Numbered from the stretch's first letter, positions 1 through 6,436 are shown. The stretch: DNA of 7,305 nucleotides from Archaeoglobales archaeon (GCA_003662985.1 QMZD01000079.1:1-7305); one strand, 5' to 3'. Numbers and translations are program-made. The notes: a model not told the origin generated them from the letters alone.

Positions 1-906
1 TGCATCTTTGCCGGTACAAGTCCCGTTGGCGGGCTGCCAGAGCCCGACTTCCTTTTTGCATGTAACAACATCTGCAACACAGTGGTGAAGTGGTATGAAG
101 TTCTCAGCAGAATTTTTGATGTTCCCCTCTTCCTCCTTGACATACCCTTTGTTAGGAAAGAGCTGAAGGAAAGCTATATCGACTACGTTGAGGGACAGCT
201 CTATGAATTCATAGATTTTCTTGAAAAAACATATGATGCCGAATTTGAAGAGAAGAAGTTTAAAGAAGTTCTCAGACTGTCGATTGAGGGTGTTAAAAGC
301 TATGGTGATGTTTTATTGATGGGGAAACATAAACCCTCTCCGCTAACCTGTTTCGATGCCTTCCTTAACATGGCTCCTATCGTCTGTCTCAGGGGCACAG
401 AAGTCCCTCTGGTTTTTTACGGAGAGATGAGAGAAGAACTTGAGGAGAGAATCAGGAACGGGGTCTATGCTGTCGATAACGAAAAATACCGACTCCTCTG
501 GGACAACATTCCAGTGTGGTACAGGATGAGATGGCTTTCCGAGTTTTTTATTGAAAAAAATGCATGTTTAGTTGCAGATACCTACACAAATGCTTGGACA
601 GCTTTGACAGATATGAAGAAAAGAAACCCAATAAGAAGTCTTGCAGAAACTTACATCAAAATCTATTTAAACATCGGATTGGATTTTATGGTTGAGAAGA
701 TAAACAGGCTCATTGATCTCTTTGATGTTAACGGAGTCGTAATCCACAGCAACAGAAGCTGTAAGCCTTATTCTTTCGGCCAATATGAAATTCAGAAGAT
801 GCTCGACGTTCCGTCGGTGGTCATAGAAGCTGACATGACCGATTCGAGAATCTTTTCCGAGTCTCAGGTTGAGAACAGGCTTGAGGCATTTCTTGAAACC
901 TTATAG
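1..906 (+). CDS. 2-hydroxyacyl-CoA dehydratase / benzoyl-CoA reductase D-component (HgdB/BcrC-like), 5'-partial
   Basis: The frame is open from base 1, and family-like sequence precedes the GTG codons at 82 and 85, so the gene starts outside the window; 301 residues are visible, against roughly 370-430 for the family. The visible N-terminus has a DFLFACNNIC stretch (Cys21 and Cys25 of the fragment) followed by NTVVKWYE and VPLFLLDIPF. The C-terminus has the signature HSNRSCKPYSFGQY (Cys254), then a conserved EADMTDSR and a final NRLEAFLE. In this family such subunits bind a [4Fe-4S] cluster through cysteines. They pair with a second, related subunit and take electrons from an ATP-hydrolysing activator to dehydrate 2-hydroxyacyl-CoA or reduce benzoyl-CoA. 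The protein is cytosolic and oxygen sensitive. The partner subunit and activator are not in the window and may lie upstream. Substrate cannot be decided: the match is to the family, and both BcrC-like and HgdB-like roles are possible. The gene ends at TAG 904-906, and no gene continues its operon downstream. Confidence 0.85.
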   Translation, partial: CIFAGTSPVGGLPEPDFLFACNNICNTVVKWYEVLSRIFDVPLFLLDIPFVRKELKESYIDYVEGQLYEFIDFLEKTYDAEFEEKKFKEVLRLSIEGVKSYGDVLLMGKHKPSPLTCFDAFLNMAPIVCLRGTEVPLVFYGEMREELEERIRNGVYAVDNEKYRLLWDNIPVWYRMRWLSEFFIEKNACLVADTYTNAWTALTDMKKRNPIRSLAETYIKIYLNIGLDFMVEKINRLIDLFDVNGVVIHSNRSCKPYSFGQYEIQKMLDVPSVVIEADMTDSRIFSESQVENRLEAFLETL

Positions 907-962
907 TTGAACCATCTGGTGTTAGCTTGTAGTTAAACCATCTGATGTTACATCTGATGTTA
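904..962. repeat. Short direct repeats with palindromic cores upstream of the kinase gene
   Basis: Two 21-bp copies at 904-924 and 930-950 differ at two positions; they share TAGTT.AACCATCTG.TGTTA. A 12-bp unit CATCTGATGTTA is then repeated head to tail at 939-950 and 951-962. Each copy has a dyad core: ACCA-TC-TGGT at 912-921 and ACATC-T-GATGT at 950-960. The first copy begins on the stop codon of the dehydratase gene, and the array ends about 15 bp before the TATA-like element of the kinase gene. This is where an archaeal transcription factor could bind, so an operator or activator site is possible. A decayed small repeat with no function is equally possible. Confidence 0.55.
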
Positions 963-970
963 GGATATTT

Positions 971-988
971 CCAAATATTTTAATATTT
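971..988 (+). promoter_or_regulatory. Probable BRE/TATA promoter of the histidine kinase gene
   Basis: The A/T-only stretch AAATATTTTAATATTT (973-988) lies 36-51 bp upstream of the kinase ATG and is preceded by TCC. An archaeal start site about 25 bp downstream of the TATA centre would fall near 1005-1010, giving a leader of only about 15-20 nt. The purine-rich GGTTGGTAGG just before the ATG is a poor Shine-Dalgarno match, so initiation may be nearly leaderless. The box is not a canonical TTTATATA, hence the moderate confidence. Confidence 0.45.
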
Positions 989-1023
989 GACTGTTCTTAA
1001 TTTCAAAAAACTGGGTTGGTAGG

Positions 1024-3171
1024 ATGGCCAAATCTAAAAGACAGAAAAATTGTTTATCGGATTCTACAGAGTTGACAGCAAACATCTTACTTGAGCTATT
1101 TGACATGCTGGATCAAATGGTCTCGATTATTGACGATGATTTTAATATCATCAAAACGAACAAAAAGATGTGCAAAGCTTTTGGAGATGTTGTAGGAAGG
1201 AAATGTTATGAGATTTTTCACTCCACCAACTCCCCACCACCCTACTGCCAAATTCTTTCCCTGCTTGAAGGCAGAGGAGATGTAGGAGAGTTTCTTGAGA
1301 ACTCACTGGGAAAATGGATAAGGGTTAAGGTTAGGGAAATCGGAGTGGATGGAGAAAGAGCCTTTCTCCATATAGTGGAGGATATCACAAACAGGAAGGA
1401 CCTTGAGCTTCAGCTCATAAGAGAGAAGATGCTTAGCGAGTCTATTATCGAAAATGCCATTTCTCTCATAATCGGATTCGATGAGGAGGGAGATGCCGTC
1501 ATTTTTAACAGGAAGATCGAAGAATTGAGCGGAATTCATAGAAATGACGCTAGATTTGAAAGATTTCTTGAGTTAATTCCTGATGATGAAAAAATAAAAA
1601 TGGTTGATTTTTTAAATAGGATAAAAGAAGAAGGTTCTGCGGAACTTACGACATCCTTCAGGGCTGTAGACGGAGAGAGAAAAATCTGGTGGCAGGGTAA
1701 GAGTATAAACTGGGACTCGAAAAAGATACTTGTTCTGATAGGTAATGATATAACAGAAGCTGAGAGGATAGAGAAGAAACTCAAAGAATCAGAAGAAAAG
1801 TATAGAACGCTTGTTGAAAAAAGTCATGATGGAATTTATATTCTCAAAGATAACAGATTCATTTTTGTTAACGACAGGGCATCTGAAATCACGGGTTACT
1901 CAAAAGAAGAGCTCTACGCAATGGATCCATTTCTGCTCATCCATCCTGATGATAGGGAGAAACTTATAGAGAGTGGAGAGAGGAGATTAAGAGGTGAGAA
2001 CGTTCCAGAAGCATTTGATGCAAGGGTTATCACGAAAGATGGTAATGTTAGGTACTGTAATTTTTCTGTAAGGCTAATAAATTATACAGGAAAGCATGCA
2101 ATTCTTGGAACTGTGAGGGACTACACAGAGAGAAAGCTAGTAGAAGAGGAGCTAAGAAAAAGTGAGGAAAAGTATCGAAGTCTTGTAGAAACAATGGACG
2201 ATATCGTATTCTCCCTCGATTTGGAGGGTAAATTCACTTTCTTAAATAAGAGGTTCGAGGAGAAAACAGGCTATAAGATCGAGGAACTGATTGGTAAGCG
2301 ATTCGTAGAAATTCTCTCTCCTGAATACGCTGAAGCTGCAAAGAAAAGCTTTGAGATGGATGTTAAAGGAAAAAAGACACCATTGCTTAGAGTTGAAATC
2401 ATAAATAGGGATGGAAATAAAATACCTGTCGAAATCAACGCTACGAGTCTTTACCATGGGGGAGAGATAGTTGGTAGAATAGGAGTTGCAAGGGATATAT
2501 CAGAAAGAATAAGAATGGAAAAGGATATAAATGAAAGAACAGAGCTCCTAAAGCTAATTAACAAAATTCTGAGGCATGATATAACAAATGATCTGTCCGT
2601 TATAGCTGGCGCAACAGATATCTTGCTATCAAAAACTAAAGATGAAGAGAAAAGAGAACTTTTGGAGGTTATAGGTTCAGCCGTAGAGAGGAGTACAGAC
2701 CTTATAAATAGGATGAGGGAACTAGAGAATCTTACATTAGGTGGAGAATTAAAGCCTTTAGAGGCTCATAAGGTAGCGAAAGAAGTTCTTGATGAGTTTA
2801 GGGCCGAGTTCAAGATAAAAGGAGAAATCAAAGGGGAATGCGTAGTAAAGGCGGATGATGCACTGAAAACAGTTTTCAGTAATTTGATAAGAAACGCAGT
2901 CGTGCATGGGGGAACTGAGAGAATAGAGATTTCATTTCAAAAGAAAAATGGTGTTTGTGAGATAAGAATAGCTGATTTTGGTAAGGGAATTCCGGATGAA
3001 ATGAAGAATAGAGTTTTCGAGGAGGGAGTTACCTTTGGTGAGACTGGTAAAACGGGTTTAGGATTGTATATAGTTAAAAAAGTTGTAGAAAGGTACGGAG
3101 GGAGCGTTTTTATAGAAGATAATATTCCAAAAGGTGCTGTTTTCGTTTTAAGGATTTCCACACAAAATTGA
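1024..3171 (+). CDS. Cytosolic multi-PAS sensor histidine kinase
   Basis: The 715-residue protein has no signal peptide or membrane segment, so it should sense a cytosolic signal. About four PAS-like domains can be read, at roughly residues 20-125, 138-250, 255-372 and 380-497. The last two are each introduced by the linker ESEEKYR/KSEEKYR, and three end in a typical D-[IY]-[ST]-E or D-I-T-N-R turn. The dimerisation/phosphoacceptor helix carries LRHDITND with His518, a form common in archaeal kinases. The ATPase domain follows: N box N620 and N624 (SNLIRNAVVHG), G1 box DFGKGIP (651-657), F box near F665 and G2 box GKTGLGL (675-681). All catalytic motifs are intact, so the kinase should be active. 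The first PAS domain contains Cys61, His66, Pro71-73 and Cys75, which could bind a metal, cluster or haem; that is inference. The ATG at 1024 opens a longer, well-formed N-terminus than the next ATG (1105). No response regulator is adjacent, so the phosphorylation partner is unknown. Confidence 0.93.
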   Translation: MAKSKRQKNCLSDSTELTANILLELFDMLDQMVSIIDDDFNIIKTNKKMCKAFGDVVGRKCYEIFHSTNSPPPYCQILSLLEGRGDVGEFLENSLGKWIRVKVREIGVDGERAFLHIVEDITNRKDLELQLIREKMLSESIIENAISLIIGFDEEGDAVIFNRKIEELSGIHRNDARFERFLELIPDDEKIKMVDFLNRIKEEGSAELTTSFRAVDGERKIWWQGKSINWDSKKILVLIGNDITEAERIEKKLKESEEKYRTLVEKSHDGIYILKDNRFIFVNDRASEITGYSKEELYAMDPFLLIHPDDREKLIESGERRLRGENVPEAFDARVITKDGNVRYCNFSVRLINYTGKHAILGTVRDYTERKLVEEELRKSEEKYRSLVETMDDIVFSLDLEGKFTFLNKRFEEKTGYKIEELIGKRFVEILSPEYAEAAKKSFEMDVKGKKTPLLRVEIINRDGNKIPVEINATSLYHGGEIVGRIGVARDISERIRMEKDINERTELLKLINKILRHDITNDLSVIAGATDILLSKTKDEEKRELLEVIGSAVERSTDLINRMRELENLTLGGELKPLEAHKVAKEVLDEFRAEFKIKGEIKGECVVKADDALKTVFSNLIRNAVVHGGTERIEISFQKKNGVCEIRIADFGKGIPDEMKNRVFEEGVTFGETGKTGLGLYIVKKVVERYGGSVFIEDNIPKGAVFVLRISTQN

Positions 3172-3183
3172 AGTTTTACTTCG

Positions 3184-3191
3184 CTATATAA
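3184..3191 (+). promoter_or_regulatory. TATA-like element just after the kinase gene
   Basis: CTATATAA lies 13 bp after the kinase stop codon and is a good match to an archaeal TATA box. A transcript from it would start near 3210-3215 and run through a region with inverted repeats to the T tracts at 3341-3364, but it would contain no open reading frame of useful length. This would fit a small non-coding RNA, but the start would cut through the hairpin at 3194-3239, so both readings cannot hold at once. A chance match in A/T-rich DNA is possible. Confidence 0.2.
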
Positions 3192-3193
3192 GA

Positions 3194-3239
3194 AGGGGAA
3201 TTGAGTGTGAGTTGGCCATATAGCTCCTCATAGTCCCCT
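3194..3239 (+). other. Predicted RNA hairpin downstream of the kinase gene
   Basis: By hand, AGGGGA (3194-3199) pairs with TCCCCT (3234-3239), TGAG (3202-3205) with CTCA (3227-3230), and GAGTTG (3209-3214) with TAGCTC (3221-3226, two G-U pairs), closing a six-base loop at 3215-3220. This gives about 16 pairs in nested order, with a 3-base bulge and a small internal loop. It could stabilise the 3' end of the kinase mRNA, help termination, or be part of a non-coding RNA. A competing short pairing, CCTCAT 3226-3231 with ATGAGG 3257-3262, would disrupt it. No RNA family is recognised. Confidence 0.35.
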
Positions 3240-3264
3240 CGTAGACGGCTTCTAGGATGAGGTA

Positions 3265-3279
3265 TACCAAAAATTGGTA
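3265..3279. repeat. Perfect 6-bp inverted repeat (TACCAA-AAA-TTGGTA)
   Basis: TACCAA at 3265-3270 and TTGGTA at 3274-3279 are perfect reverse complements around AAA. As DNA it resembles a small dimeric-regulator site; as RNA it is a weak hairpin with a three-base loop. It lies about 135 bp upstream of the BRE of the radical SAM operon, which is far for a direct operator. Function unknown. Confidence 0.35.
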
Positions 3280-3340
3280 AAGAGTTTAACTATGGTGAAA
3301 ATTTGTGAATAGAACGTGTTTTAGCTCGAGGGATTGAGTC

Positions 3341-3364
3341 TTTTTGCAAATTGAGGATTTTTTT
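3341..3364 (+). terminator. T tracts, probable archaeal transcription termination region
   Basis: A run of five T at 3341-3345 and one of seven T at 3358-3364 occur in the intergenic region after the kinase gene and before the promoter of the next operon. Archaeal RNA polymerase terminates at oligo-T in the non-template strand, often without a hairpin. These runs would end transcripts coming from the kinase gene or from the TATA-like element at 3184. The second run leads into TATAAAT, so it could instead be read as part of an upstream, weaker promoter. Confidence 0.4.
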
Positions 3365-3414
3365 ATAAATCTCTGAAGTCTTCAATTATAGTTTTCATCA
3401 CTTCATTTCCAAGC

Positions 3415-3427
3415 CGAAAAGTATAAG
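3415..3427 (+). promoter_or_regulatory. BRE/TATA promoter of the radical SAM operon
   Basis: CGAAAA (3415-3420) followed directly by GTATAAG (3421-3427) closely matches the archaeal arrangement of a purine-rich BRE abutting a TATA box. The expected start site is about 25 bp further, near 3450, leaving a leader of about 80 nt before the ATG at 3531. The leader is A/T rich, and I see no riboswitch-like structure in it. An alternative TATA at 3361-3370 would give a leader of about 140 nt. Confidence 0.6.
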
Positions 3428-3518
3428 CACTTTGAAGTAAATAATAAAAGTTAGAGTAGAATAGATTTCACTGATTTATTTTTGTAGAAACCCTCATAAA
3501 AAACAAAAGGGGGTGATT

Positions 3519-3524
3519 GGAGGG
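3519..3524 (+). promoter_or_regulatory. Ribosome binding site that fixes the start of the radical SAM/SPASM gene
   Basis: GGAGGG at 3519-3524 stands six bases before ATG 3531, a proper Shine-Dalgarno spacing. A GTG at 3513 in the same frame would add MIGGSG, which is simply the translation of this site. A second anti-SD match, GGTGAT at 3512-3517, overlaps that GTG and is too far (13 bases) to be ideal for the ATG. The ATG is therefore preferred. Confidence 0.65.
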
Positions 3525-3530
3525 AGTGGT

Positions 3531-4949
3531 ATGTTAGACAAGCTTTCTGTATTCATGCATCTCGTAAACAATCCTGCAACAAAAAGATCACTCCAAAGTT
3601 TGACTGGGTATTGCCAAACCTGTGGTAAAACCAGACTTGAGGTTGCTCTTGAGCTCTTTGTCGGGGAAAGAGATGAGGCTTGCTGGAAATGTAAACTTGC
3701 TGAAAGAATAATCGAACCAATTTTACAGAAAGGAGCGGATGCTTTTAACATCACATTAAATGAGCTAAGGGAGAAGTTTAGAGATTCATACTGGAGAAAG
3801 GGGCTTGCTAGCGTGATAAAAGGTCTTGCGCACTTTGGGGTTAGAAAGCCCTTCGTCCCCGGAGCTCCATTCCAGGTCGTTTGGGATGTGACGTACGCTT
3901 GTAATCTTCAGTGTAAGCACTGTTATGCCACGGCTGGCAAACCGTTGCCAGATGAGTTAACAACTGAAGAAGCTTTGGATGCGATAGATAAATTCAACAA
4001 GCTCGGTGTAACAATAATCTCTTTTTCCGGTGGAGAACCTTTGGTAAGGAAAGACATCCTCGAATTGACGAGATATGCATCAGAAAAAGGAATTTACGTT
4101 GCAATAGCAACAAACGGGACTCTCATAACTGAGAAAAAAGCAAAAGAGATGAGGAAAAGTGGAGTTAGCTATTTACAGATAAGTTTAGACGGCACAAGAG
4201 AAACGCATGATGCCTTCAGGGGGATTCCTGGATGTTATGACAGGACGATTGAAGGAATAAAGAACGCTGTTAAGGAAGGTTTCTTTGTCAATGTTTCAAT
4301 GACGATTACAAAGCTAAATTTGTTTGAAGTTCCGAAAGTAATCGAGCTTTGCAGAAAGTTAGGTGTGAACTGGTTCATGCACTACAATTTCATCCCAACT
4401 GGTAGAGGGAAAGATATAATCCACCTCGATCTATCGCCAGGGGAAAGGGAAAGGTTGCTCAAAACGCTCTATGAAAACAATAATGGTTCCGATCTAAACT
4501 TACTCTCAACTGCTCCTCAATTCGCAAGAATAGCTTTGCAGTATGGTGCAGAGTTTATCCCAACTCATTTCTATAATGTAAATGCTGGAGAAAGACTGAA
4601 ACAGCTGGCAGAATTTATTGGAGGGTGTGGAGCAGGAAGATTCTATATATCGATGAGGGCGAATGGGGACATCCAACCATGTGTCTTTTTCCCGCTAAAA
4701 GTAGGGAATGTGAGAGAGGATGACTTGGAAAATCTATGGCTCCACAACAAGGTCTTTGAGGATCTAAGAAACAGAGAACTAATCGAGGGTTGCGGAAATT
4801 GTGGCTACAGACATTATTGTGGAGGTTGTAGGGCAAGGGCATACAACTATTTTGGGGATTACCTCAAACCCGATCCAGGATGTATAAACAATAAGAGGTA
4901 TTGGGAAGAAATCGTTTCTGCAATTGAGGTTGAAGCAAGCTCGTTATGA
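3531..4949 (+). CDS. Radical SAM/SPASM protein with N-terminal four-cysteine module
   Basis: The protein has 472 residues from ATG 3531. Residues 1-60 hold two CX2C pairs (Cys28/31 and Cys51/54), a zinc-ribbon or rubredoxin-like site. A helical stretch follows to about 110. The radical SAM barrel starts with WDVTYACNLQCKHCYA, giving CX3CX2C at Cys124/128/131 for the SAM-binding [4Fe-4S] cluster, and SGGEP at 166-170 contacts SAM. The C-terminus is a full SPASM set: Cys366-X12-Gly-X4-Cys384, then Cys421, Cys424, Cys430, Cys433 (CGNCGYRHYCGGC) and Cys451, enough for two auxiliary clusters. Such enzymes generate a 5'-deoxyadenosyl radical to modify peptides, tetrapyrroles or other cofactors; AhbD/NirJ and peptide maturases are relatives by architecture. 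The N-terminal module sets it apart from the standard AhbD layout. Its stop overlaps the next gene's start by ATGA, so the two are cotranslated. The precise substrate is not recognised; it should be a cytosolic, anaerobic enzyme. Confidence 0.9.
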   Translation: MLDKLSVFMHLVNNPATKRSLQSLTGYCQTCGKTRLEVALELFVGERDEACWKCKLAERIIEPILQKGADAFNITLNELREKFRDSYWRKGLASVIKGLAHFGVRKPFVPGAPFQVVWDVTYACNLQCKHCYATAGKPLPDELTTEEALDAIDKFNKLGVTIISFSGGEPLVRKDILELTRYASEKGIYVAIATNGTLITEKKAKEMRKSGVSYLQISLDGTRETHDAFRGIPGCYDRTIEGIKNAVKEGFFVNVSMTITKLNLFEVPKVIELCRKLGVNWFMHYNFIPTGRGKDIIHLDLSPGERERLLKTLYENNNGSDLNLLSTAPQFARIALQYGAEFIPTHFYNVNAGERLKQLAEFIGGCGAGRFYISMRANGDIQPCVFFPLKVGNVREDDLENLWLHNKVFEDLRNRELIEGCGNCGYRHYCGGCRARAYNYFGDYLKPDPGCINNKRYWEEIVSAIEVEASSL

Positions 4950-6304
4950 TTGCCCTCATCAACCCAAATGCTAGCGTGGAAGTTGTATCCCAGCTTGGTA
5001 TAGCCACTCCACCCCTTGGTCTTGGTTATCTTGCTTCTACATTGAGGGAAAGAGGTTTCAAGGTTAGAATTATCGACGATTTGGTTGAGAGACTAGAGTT
5101 CAGCGAGCTTATTGATAGAATAAAGGATGCATTAATAGTAGGCATAACTTCTACAACTCCAACTTTTAATTCAGCTTTAAAATATGCTTGTAGTATTAAG
5201 AAGAGGCTACCAGATGTTTTTATAATTCTGGGTGGAGTTCATGCCACCTTTATGCCCCATCGCGTGATAAAAAGCGAGTGTGTTGACGCGGTCTGCGTTG
5301 GAGAGGGTGAATACACTTTGGCTGAAGTTGCAGAGAGGATGAGTTCTGAGAGATCGCTTAAAGGTGTGAAGGGTCTGATTTACAAGGAGAACGGAATGGT
5401 ATTCAATAACGGAAAGAGGGAATTTATAGAAGATCTCGATGCACTACCCTTTCCCGCCTTTGACCTAATGCCTCTCGAAAAATATACTGTTTTAGGACAT
5501 AAGTTGGAGCAGTTTCCAATGATAACTTCTCGTGGCTGTCCGTTTGGTTGTAGATACTGTTCTTCCTCCTTATTTTTAGGAAGAAAATTCAGGGCGAGGA
5601 GTCCTAAGAATGTAGTGGATGAGATTGAATGGCTCCTAAATGATTTTGGTGCGAGGCATATAGCATTTGGAGATGACACATTTACGCTCAACAGAAAAAG
5701 GGTAATTGAGATATGTAACGAGATTATTGAGAGAAAGCTCGACGTGAACTGGAGCTGCTCATCAAGGGTTGACACGATATCTCCTGAGATGCTTGAGAGA
5801 ATGAAGATGGCCGGATGCGTTGCGATTTATTATGGAGTCGAATCTGCAAGTTCGGAGATCCTTAAATACTATCGAAAAAGAATTGATTTGGAGAAAGTAA
5901 AAAGAGCCGTGAAATTAACAAAAAAGGCTGGCATAGAAACGATCTGCTCTTTCATCATTGGTTCGCCTTTTGAAAGGAGAGAAGACATCAAAAAAACCTT
6001 GAAGTTTGCAATAAAACTTAATCCTGATTATGCACAGTTCTCGGTTCTTACGCCCTATCCCGGTACTGAAATATACTACGAAGCAAAAGAAAAGGGATTA
6101 CTATTAACAGAGAACTTCGATAACTACACAGCAGGAAAGCCCGTTTTAAAAAACATCTACATGTCACCGCAAGAGATAATAAGACTACTGAGATACTGTT
6201 ACTTGAGATTCTACCTTAGCCCCAGATTCATTTGGAACCAGATAAAGAAGAAAAGGATCGGGATAATTTTAGATGTGGTAAGAAAAGTGTTTCAGAAAAA
6301 CTAA
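4946..6304 (+). CDS. Cobalamin-binding-domain (class B-type) radical SAM protein
   Basis: The protein has 452 residues, starting MIALINPNA at ATG 4946 inside the upstream stop region (ATGA). Residues 1-135 form a Rossmann-like B12-binding domain: PPLGLGYLASTLRERG (22-37), VGITSTTPTF (65-74), LGGVHAT (95-101) and the family's VGEGE (118-122). No DXHXXG motif is present, so cobalamin would be bound without a histidine ligand, as in many B12 radical SAM enzymes. The radical SAM core follows, with SRGCPFGCRYCS giving CX3CX2C at Cys198/202/205, FGDDTF at 241-246, YGVESAS at 296-302 and TPYPGT at 369-374. The last 45 residues are basic and helical, with aromatic residues, and could touch a membrane or lipid; that is speculative. 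Known relatives methylate unactivated carbon or phosphorus, or close rings (BchE, HpnJ-like and GDGT ring synthases). Which of these applies cannot be told from the sequence. Cotranslation with the SPASM gene implies a shared pathway. Confidence 0.9.
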   Translation: MIALINPNASVEVVSQLGIATPPLGLGYLASTLRERGFKVRIIDDLVERLEFSELIDRIKDALIVGITSTTPTFNSALKYACSIKKRLPDVFIILGGVHATFMPHRVIKSECVDAVCVGEGEYTLAEVAERMSSERSLKGVKGLIYKENGMVFNNGKREFIEDLDALPFPAFDLMPLEKYTVLGHKLEQFPMITSRGCPFGCRYCSSSLFLGRKFRARSPKNVVDEIEWLLNDFGARHIAFGDDTFTLNRKRVIEICNEIIERKLDVNWSCSSRVDTISPEMLERMKMAGCVAIYYGVESASSEILKYYRKRIDLEKVKRAVKLTKKAGIETICSFIIGSPFERREDIKKTLKFAIKLNPDYAQFSVLTPYPGTEIYYEAKEKGLLLTENFDNYTAGKPVLKNIYMSPQEIIRLLRYCYLRFYLSPRFIWNQIKKKRIGIILDVVRKVFQKN

Positions 6305-6373
6305 GAAATCATTCGGTGGAAAGTTAAGACATCTTGGACTAATTTCTTTCTACATCTCGTTAAAGTTCATCTG

Positions 6374-6399
6374 GCAAAACATCTGCTTTGCAAGTTTTA
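6374..6399 (+). terminator. Weak hairpin plus T-rich tail between convergent genes
   Basis: GCAAA (6374-6378) pairs with TTTGC (6387-6391) around an eight-base loop, followed by AAGTTTTA. It lies about 70 bp after the stop of the B12 radical SAM gene and could end that transcript. A pyrimidine-rich stretch with short T runs (6342-6349) is a nearer alternative. The rest of the 132-bp gap between the convergent genes holds nothing I can name; no open frame, tRNA or sRNA box pair is visible. Confidence 0.2.
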
Positions 6400-6436
6400 T
6401 TAGGCGTTTATAACTCAAAATAGAGTAACCAACAAC

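Noticed and set aside
2800..3171. Lower G+C in the 3' part of the kinase gene as a sign of horizontal transfer
   Set aside because: A sampled 60-base line (3061-3120) has 20 G+C against 27 in one line of the DHH gene (6661-6720), but such small samples do not support a transfer claim and the kinase 5' part is closer to its neighbours.
3370..3471. A reverse-strand open stretch of about 34 codons ending in MKTIIEDFRDL
   Set aside because: It has no start codon giving more than 11 residues, it covers the complement of the radical SAM promoter, and its composition simply reflects A/T-rich DNA.
3513..3530. GTG at 3513 as the start of the radical SAM/SPASM gene
   Set aside because: The added residues MIGGSG are the translation of the ribosome binding site; ATG 3531 has correctly spaced GGAGGG.
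3172..3530. A small precursor peptide gene for a RiPP modified by the radical SAM pair
   Set aside because: All ATG, GTG and TTG starts I checked on the forward strand in this gap run into stops within about ten codons.
3172..3530. C/D box sRNA, tRNA or CRISPR repeat in the main intergenic region
   Set aside because: No RTGATGA/CTGA pair at suitable spacing, no cloverleaf and no regularly spaced repeats were found by eye.
5380..5775. A 131-codon reverse-strand open frame inside the B12 radical SAM gene
   Set aside because: It lies opposite the conserved radical SAM core, has low-complexity Ser/Leu-rich sequence and no recognisable domain; it is an antisense shadow.
6365..6391. CATCTG words between the convergent genes as further copies of the repeat at 904-962
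   Set aside because: Only the six-base core is shared; the flanks differ, so this is too short to call a related repeat.
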